In this document: piece after piece, positions 58,441-64,000 of the stretch
Numbering within the stretch: position 1 is the first letter of the stretch
Layout: each line of letters starts with the position of its first letter
Source: Elephas maximus indicus
Lineage: Eukaryota; Chordata; Mammalia; Proboscidea; Elephantidae
DNA length: 64,000 nucleotides
Reading direction: 5' to 3'
NCBI RefSeq assembly: GCF_024166365.1
Contig: NC_064822.1
Span: 104,280,823-104,344,822, forward strand
Notes under the pieces: generated by a model
Databases searched by the model: none
What the model was told of the DNA's origin: nothing
What the model saw: the letters and a program-made list of their open reading frames with translations, nothing else
Translations under genes and position numbers: made by a program

Positions 58441-59860
58441 CTTCCAGACCAGAATTGTGGATACTTTTCACCATTTAGTCTTCATCTAATCTGACCTCTC
58501 TATGGCACTGTCCCTCTTGGTCATCCCTACTTCTTGAAACTCTCCTTTGGCTTCCATGATACCATTCTTTTCCTGCTTTTCTCTTGACGCTGGGACATGT
58601 ACATCCAGTCCTCTTTGTGAGTTCATCTTCCTCTCTCCGTCCAGTGAACTTCAGTGTTCGCCAAGTTTCTGTGCCTAGACATCTCCAAGTGTCTAGGCTT
58701 AGACAATCTTACTCATTCTGTCATTAAATACCATTTACATATTAATGGGAACCCTGGTGGTACAGCGGTTAAGAGCTTGGCTGCTAACAAACAGGTTGGG
58801 AGTTCAGGTCTACCAGCCGCTCCTTGGAAACCCTATGGGGCATTTCTATTCTGTTTTATAGGGTTGCTATGAGTTGGAATTGACTCCCAAGTCAGTAACA
58901 CCAGCCTGGATTTTTCTCTTGAGTTCCAAATCCTTATACTCAAGGTTCCTAGATATCTCTTCCTGATTGTTGCATTGTCCTCACAACTGAACTCATGAGG
59001 TTCCCCTTCCCAACCAGCTCATTTTCCATCCTTTTTTTTTTACAGTCTAGTCTTCTTTATACTCTTTCTGGGGTGGCTGATGCCATTCATCAAGTCATCC
59101 AGCTCGGAAATCTGGGCATCATCCTAGATTTTTCCTCCATCCCTGACCTCTGTTACTAAGTCCTGTATAATCTTCTGCTTAAGTATTTTTCAAAGCCATA
59201 CTCTATTCTCCTTCCCCACTGCCCTGCTGTAGTTGGGACCTGGGCATTACCTCTCATCTGGACTACTGCAATAGTCTGGTCTTCCAGTCTTTGAGCTCAA
59301 CTGACTCCAGATGATTCTCTACACAACTACCAGGATTATCTTTCTAAAACCAAAAATCAGATCCTGTTACTCCGAAGTTTAAATTTTCTTAGTGGCTCCC
59401 ATCATCTACAGGAAAAAAAATCCAGACTCCATAGTAAGAGCATCAAAGCCCTTTTCTATCTGGCCCCTACCTGTACCTTTCACACAGCCAGCCTTGTTTC
59501 ATACCTGTGCCTTTGCACATGCTACTCCCTCTGTCTTGAAATCCCTTTCCCCCACCTCCCCAGTCGTACTTCTGGAACACTCCTACTCCTCTCTCAAGAG
59601 TTGGTACAAATATCTCCTCTGAAGCCTTCCCCAGTGCTCTTTGTCAGATGTAGGCACGCAGTCCTTTATATCCCATTGTCACTTGTAAAACATCAACCTC
59701 ATAGTAATTTGCATGTTATATTGTAATTTTATATTTCTACTAGAATATAAGCTCCTTTGGGGGCAGTGATCATGACTTTTCATCTGTGAATCCTCAGCAT
59801 CCAGCATTGTGCTGGTATATAGCAGGGATTGGGTACACATTTGTTGAGTAAATGAATGGT
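58440..59860 (+). repeat. Long L2 element split by an AfroSINE
   Basis: L2 order is visible from about 58440 through TCTGGACTACTGCAATAGTC and TGCCTTTGCACATGCTACTC to the end ATTTGTTGAGTAAATGAATG. Confidence 0.75.
58747..58893 (+). mobile_element. AfroSINE in an L2 element
   Basis: GGGAACCCTGGTGGTACAGC to TATGAGTTGGAATTGACTCC; it splits an L2 in CCDC65 intron 2. Confidence 0.85.
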
Positions 59861-60009
59861 CTTCATTATCAGAACCTATTTTATAGGATCCTTTTTCATA
59901 CTATACATATCAGACAGAGGCTAGCTCTGTGTACAGGTCAAACAGTGAGTGAACCCAAGGCTAATGCATCATGTGAGAACTCAGCGTATGACTCTTTTGC
60001 TTTGTTTAA

Positions 60010-60252
60010 TTTTAATTTGTCTTCCTTTTTTGAATAGGTAATACATTCACATTATTCAAAATTCAAGAGATAAAAAGGTTGTATACAGAGAAATTTTCCC
60101 TCCCACCCATGCCTTTCAGCTGCCAGTGCCCCTCTCAATAATTCGTTTCATCAGTAAGCCTTTTTTTTTTAATATAAATGATAGTATACCATCACACACT
60201 TTGCCCCTTGCTTTTTTCACTTAACAATTTTTTTTCTATTTTAACCATTTTT
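60010..60252 (+). repeat. Old LINE-like sequence left of the L1 insertion
   Basis: AATACATTCACATTATTCAA and CTTGCTTTTTTCACTTAAC resemble a common old mammalian LINE segment; the family is not assigned. Confidence 0.4.
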
Positions 60253-61391
60253 TTTAATAGTTTTTATTGTGCTTTAAGTGAAAGTTTACAAATTAAGTCA
60301 GTCTCTCACACAAAAACTTATATACACCTTGCTACATACTCCCAATTACTCTCCCCCTAATGAGACAGCCCGTTCTCTCCCTCCACTCTCTCTTTTCGTG
60401 TCCTTTTCACCAGCTTCTAACCCCCTCCACCCTCTCATCTCCCCTCCAGGCAGGAGATGCCAACATAGTCTCAAGTGTCCACCTGATCCAAGAAGCTCAC
60501 TCCTCACCAGCATCCCTCTCCAACCCATTGTCTAGTCCAATCCATGTCTGAAGAGTTGGCTTCGGGAATGGTTCCTTTCCTGGGCCAACAGAAGGTCTGG
60601 GGGCCATGACCACCGGGGTCCTTCTAGTCTCAGTCAGACCATTAAGTCTGGTCTTATGAGAATTTGGTGTCTGCATCCCACTGCTCTCCTGCTCCCTCAG
60701 GGGTTCTCTGTTGTGTTCCCTGACAGGGCAGTCACTGGTTGTAGCCGGGCACCATCTAGTTCTTCTGGTCTCAGGATGATGTAGTCTCTGGTTCATGTGG
60801 CCCTTTCTGTCTCTTGGGCTCATAATTACATTGTGTCCTTGGTGTTCTTCATTCTCCTTTGATCCAGGTGGGTTGAGACTCATTGATGCATCTTAGATGG
60901 CCGCTTGCTAGTGTTTAAGACCCCAGACGCCACTTTCCAAAGTGGGATGCAGAATATTTTCTTAATGGATTTTATTATGCCAATTGACTTAGATATCCCC
61001 TGAAACCATGGTCCTCAAACCCCTGCCCCTGCTACACTGGCCTTCGAAGCATTCAGTTTATTCGGGAAACTTCTTTGCTTTTGGTTTAGTCCAGTTGTGC
61101 TGACCTCCCCTGTATTGTGTGTTGTCTTTCCCTTCACCTAAAGTAGTTCTTATCTGCTATCTAATTAGTAAATACCCTTCTCCCACCTTCCCTCCCTCCC
61201 CTCTCTCGTAACCACAGAAGACTGTTTTCTTCTCAGCTTAAACTATTTCTCAAGTTCTTATACTAGTGGTCTTACACAATATTTGTCCTTTGGCAACTGA
61301 CTAATTTCACTCAGCATAATGCCTTCCAGGTTCCTCCATGTTATGAAATGTTTCAGAGATTCATTGCTGTTCTTTATCGATGCATACTATT
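60253..61391 (-). mobile_element. L1 3' UTR of the ORF2 pseudogene at 61392-64000
   Basis: This long 3' UTR of the afrotherian L1 family ends, on the minus strand, at the A-rich tail near 60253. It contains the purine-rich tract typical of L1 3' UTRs (about 60380-60460) and a 128-codon frame at 60883-60497 discussed in the findings. It shares clear identity with the plus-strand copies at 12200-13649, 33938-34731 and 48816-49615. Confidence 0.85.
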
Positions 61392-64000
61392 CTATTGTGA
61401 GAATATACCATAATTTATCCATTCATCTGTTGATGGGCATCTTGGTTGCTTCCATCTTTTTGCTATTGTGAACAGTGTTGCAGTAAACATGGGTGTGCAT
61501 ATATCTGTTCGTGTAAAGACTCTTATTTCTCTAGGATATACTCCGAGGAGTGGGATTGCTGGGTCGTATGGTAGTTCTATTTCAAGCTGTTTAAGGAAGC
61601 GCCACATCAATTTCCAAAGTGGTTGTACCATTTTACATTCCCACCAGCAGTGTATAAGTGTTCCAATCTCTCTACAGCCTCTCCAACATTTACTGTTTTG
61701 TCCTTTTTGGATAATGCCAGCCTTGTTGGAGTGAGATGAAATCTCATTGTAGTTTTGATTTGCATTTCTCTAATTAATGGCTAATGATCGTATTTCCTCA
61801 TGTATCTGTTAGCTACCTGAATGTCTTCTTTAGTGAAGTGTCTATTTGTATCTTTTGCCCATTTTTTAATTGGGTTATTTGCCTTTTTGTAGTTGAGTTT
61901 TTACAGTATCATATAGATTTTAGAGATCAAGTGCTGATCGGAAGTGTCATAGCTAAAAACTTTTTCCAGTCTGTAGTCTTTTTACTCTTTTAGTGAAGTC
62001 TTTGGGTAAGCATAGGTGTTTGATTTTTAGGAGCTCCCAGTTGTCTAGGATTTCTTCTGCATTCTTAATAATGTTTAGTATACTGTTTATGCCATGTATT
62101 AGGGCTCCTAACGTCCCTATTTTTCCTTCCATGATCTTTATTGTTTTAGATTTTATATTTAGGTCTTTGATCCATTTTGAGCTCATTTTTGTGCATGGAG
62201 TGAGGTATGGATCTTGTTTCATTTTTTTGCAGATGGATATCCAGGTATGCCAGCACTGTTTGTTAAAAAGACTGTCTTTTCCCCATTTAACTGTTTTGGG
62301 GCCTTTGTCAAATATCAACTGCTCATATCTGGATGGATTTATGTCTGGATTCTCAATTCTGTTCCATTGGTCTATGTATCTGTTGTTGTACCAGTACCAG
62401 GCTGTTTTTACTACTGTGGCTGTATAATAGTTTCTAAAATCAGGTAAAGTAAGGCCTCCCACTTTGTTCTTCTTTTTCAGTAAAGCCTTACTTATCCGGG
62501 GCCTCCTTCCCTTCCATATGAAGTTGGTGATTTGTTTCTCCATCTCATTAAAGAATGTCGTTGGGATTTGGATTGGAATTGCATTAAATATATAGATCGC
62601 TTTTGGTAGAATAGACATTTTCATAATGTTAAGTCTTCCTATCCATGAGCAAGGTATGTTTCTCCACTTATGTAAGTCCCTTTTGGTTTCTTGCAGAAGT
62701 ATATTGTAGTTTTCTCTGTATAAGTCTTTTACATCTCTGATAAGACTTATACCTAAGTATTTTATCTTCTTGGGGGCTACTGTAAATGGGATTGATTTGG
62801 TGATTTCCTCTTCAATGTTCTTTTTGCTGGTGTAGAGGAATCCAACTGATTTTTGTATGTTTATCCTGTATCCCGATACTCTGCTGAACTTTTCTATTAG
62901 TTTCAGTAGTTTTCTTGAGGATTCCTTAGGGTTTTCTGTGTACAAGATCATGTCATCTGCAAACAGAGATAATTTTACTTCTTCCCTGCCAATCTGGATG
63001 CCCTTTATTTCTTTATCTAGCCTAATTGCTCTGGCTAGGACCTCCAACACAATGTTGAATAAGACTGGTGATAAGCGGCATCCTTGTCTGGTTCCCAATC
63101 TCAATGGAATGCTTTCAGGCTGTCTCCATTTAGGGTGATGTTGGCTGTTGGCTTTGTATAAATGCCCTTTATTATGTTGAGGAATTTTCCTTCTATTCCT
63201 ATTTTGCTGAGAGTTTTTATCATGAATGGGTGTTGAACTTTGTCAAATGCCTTTTCTGCATCAATTGATAAAATCATGTGATTCTTGTTTTTTGTATTAT
63301 GTATGTGGTGGATTATATTAATTGTTTTTCTAATGTTGAACCATTCCTGCATGGCTGGTATGAATCCCACTTGGTCACGATGAATTGTGTTTTTGATATC
63401 TTGTTGAATTCTATTGGCTAGAATTTTGTTGAGGATTTTTGCATCTACATTCATGAGGGATGTAAGTCTATAATTTTCTTTTTTTGTGATGTCTTTACCT
63501 GGTTTTGGTATCAGGGATATGGTGGCTGCATAGAATGAGTTTGGTAGTATTCCGTCCTTTCCTATGCTCTGAAATACCTTTAGTAGCAGTGGTGTTAACT
63601 CTTCTCTGAAAGTTTGGTAGAACTCTGCAGTGAAGCCATCTGGGCCAGGTCTTTTTTTGTTGTTGTTGGGAGTTTTCAATCTCTTCTTTTGTTATGGGTC
63701 TATTTAGTTGTTCTACCTCTGTTTGTGTTAATTTAGGTAGGTAGTGTGTTTCTAGGAATTCATCCATTTCTTCTAGGTTTTCAAATTTGTTAGGGTACAA
63801 TTTTTCATAGTAATCTGATATGATTCTTTTAATTTCAGTTGGTTCTGTTGTAATATCGCCCATCTCATTTCTTATTCAGGTTATTTGTTTCCTCTCCTGT
63901 TTTTCTTTTGTCAGTTTGGCCAGTGGTTTATCAATTTTGTTGATTTTTTCATAGAACCAGCTTTTGGTCTTGTTAATTCTTTCAATTGTTTTTCTGTTTT
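61392..64000 (-). pseudogene. Degenerate L1 ORF2 (reverse transcriptase), truncated by window edge
   Basis: The minus strand encodes an L1 ORF2 protein in broken frames: 63863-63495, 63679-63101, 63104-61953 and 61631-61392. Recognisable pieces are [15 protein letters not shown] and SLIPKPGKD of the RT fingers, [14 protein letters not shown], the catalytic FADDMILY, and the C-terminal ELPYDPAIPLLG and PKCPSTDEW-like sequence. A TGA at 63878-63876, probably a CpG-decayed Arg codon, and at least four frame changes disable it. The 5' half (endonuclease, ORF1, 5' UTR) lies off the right edge. It is inserted antisense in CCDC65 intron 2 and is not a host gene. Confidence 0.9.

Overview
The window is mammalian nuclear DNA. 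It is dominated by Afrotheria-type interspersed repeats: about 35 copies or pieces of the tRNA-derived AfroSINE, two 3' ends of an RTE LINE that share the AfroSINE tail, and many 3' ends of an L1 family with a long 3' UTR of about 1 kb. Older MIR, L2, MER5, MER20 and L1M copies lie beneath these. The source is therefore an afrotherian, most likely an elephant or close relative. The gene order DDX23 - RND1 - CCDC65 matches the block on human 12q13.12, which makes this an ordinary chromosomal locus.

Three spliced protein genes are present. DDX23 (minus strand) enters from the left edge. Ten coding exons (358-4349) encode residues 1-460, up to and including the Q motif and Walker A motif; the rest of the helicase core lies off the left edge. 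Its untranslated first exon lies in a CpG island at about 9530-10080, so intron 1 is about 5.4 kb. RND1 (minus strand) is complete: five coding exons between 22724 and 16569 give 232 residues ending in the CAAX box CSIM. It has a 3' UTR of about 0.8 kb and a TATA-containing promoter with three evenly spaced CCAAT boxes. CCDC65 (plus strand) starts at 54017. Its first two coding exons (98 codons) are in the window and the rest lies off the right edge. Its promoter carries an RFX X-box-like motif, as expected for a gene of the ciliary nexin-dynein regulatory complex, and next to it a CTCF-like motif.

The intergenic and intronic sequence is a layered record of retrotransposition. Many insertions keep exact target-site duplications, so their order can be read: L1 3' fragments sit inside AfroSINEs (33938-34731, 46932-47302), AfroSINEs sit inside L1, MIR and LTR sequence, and an L1 3' fragment (52557-53687) stops about 330 bp upstream of the CCDC65 start codon. 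The right end (60253-64000) is a long degenerate L1 lying antisense in CCDC65 intron 2.

The less ordinary observations are: (1) a reading frame inside the afrotherian L1 3' UTR that recurs in the same frame in several diverged copies; (2) a near-perfect inverted repeat of about 300 bp at 47690-48485 that looks like a template-switch event inside an AfroSINE; (3) a retro-insertion of only 25 nt plus a poly(A) tail, with a 15-bp duplication, at 26439-26509; (4) a likely L1 3' transduction at 49549-49609; (5) a series of RFX-like motifs between RND1 and CCDC65. No non-eukaryotic system, CRISPR array, operon or intact mobile-element gene was seen. All family names rest on recognition by eye, without database searches.
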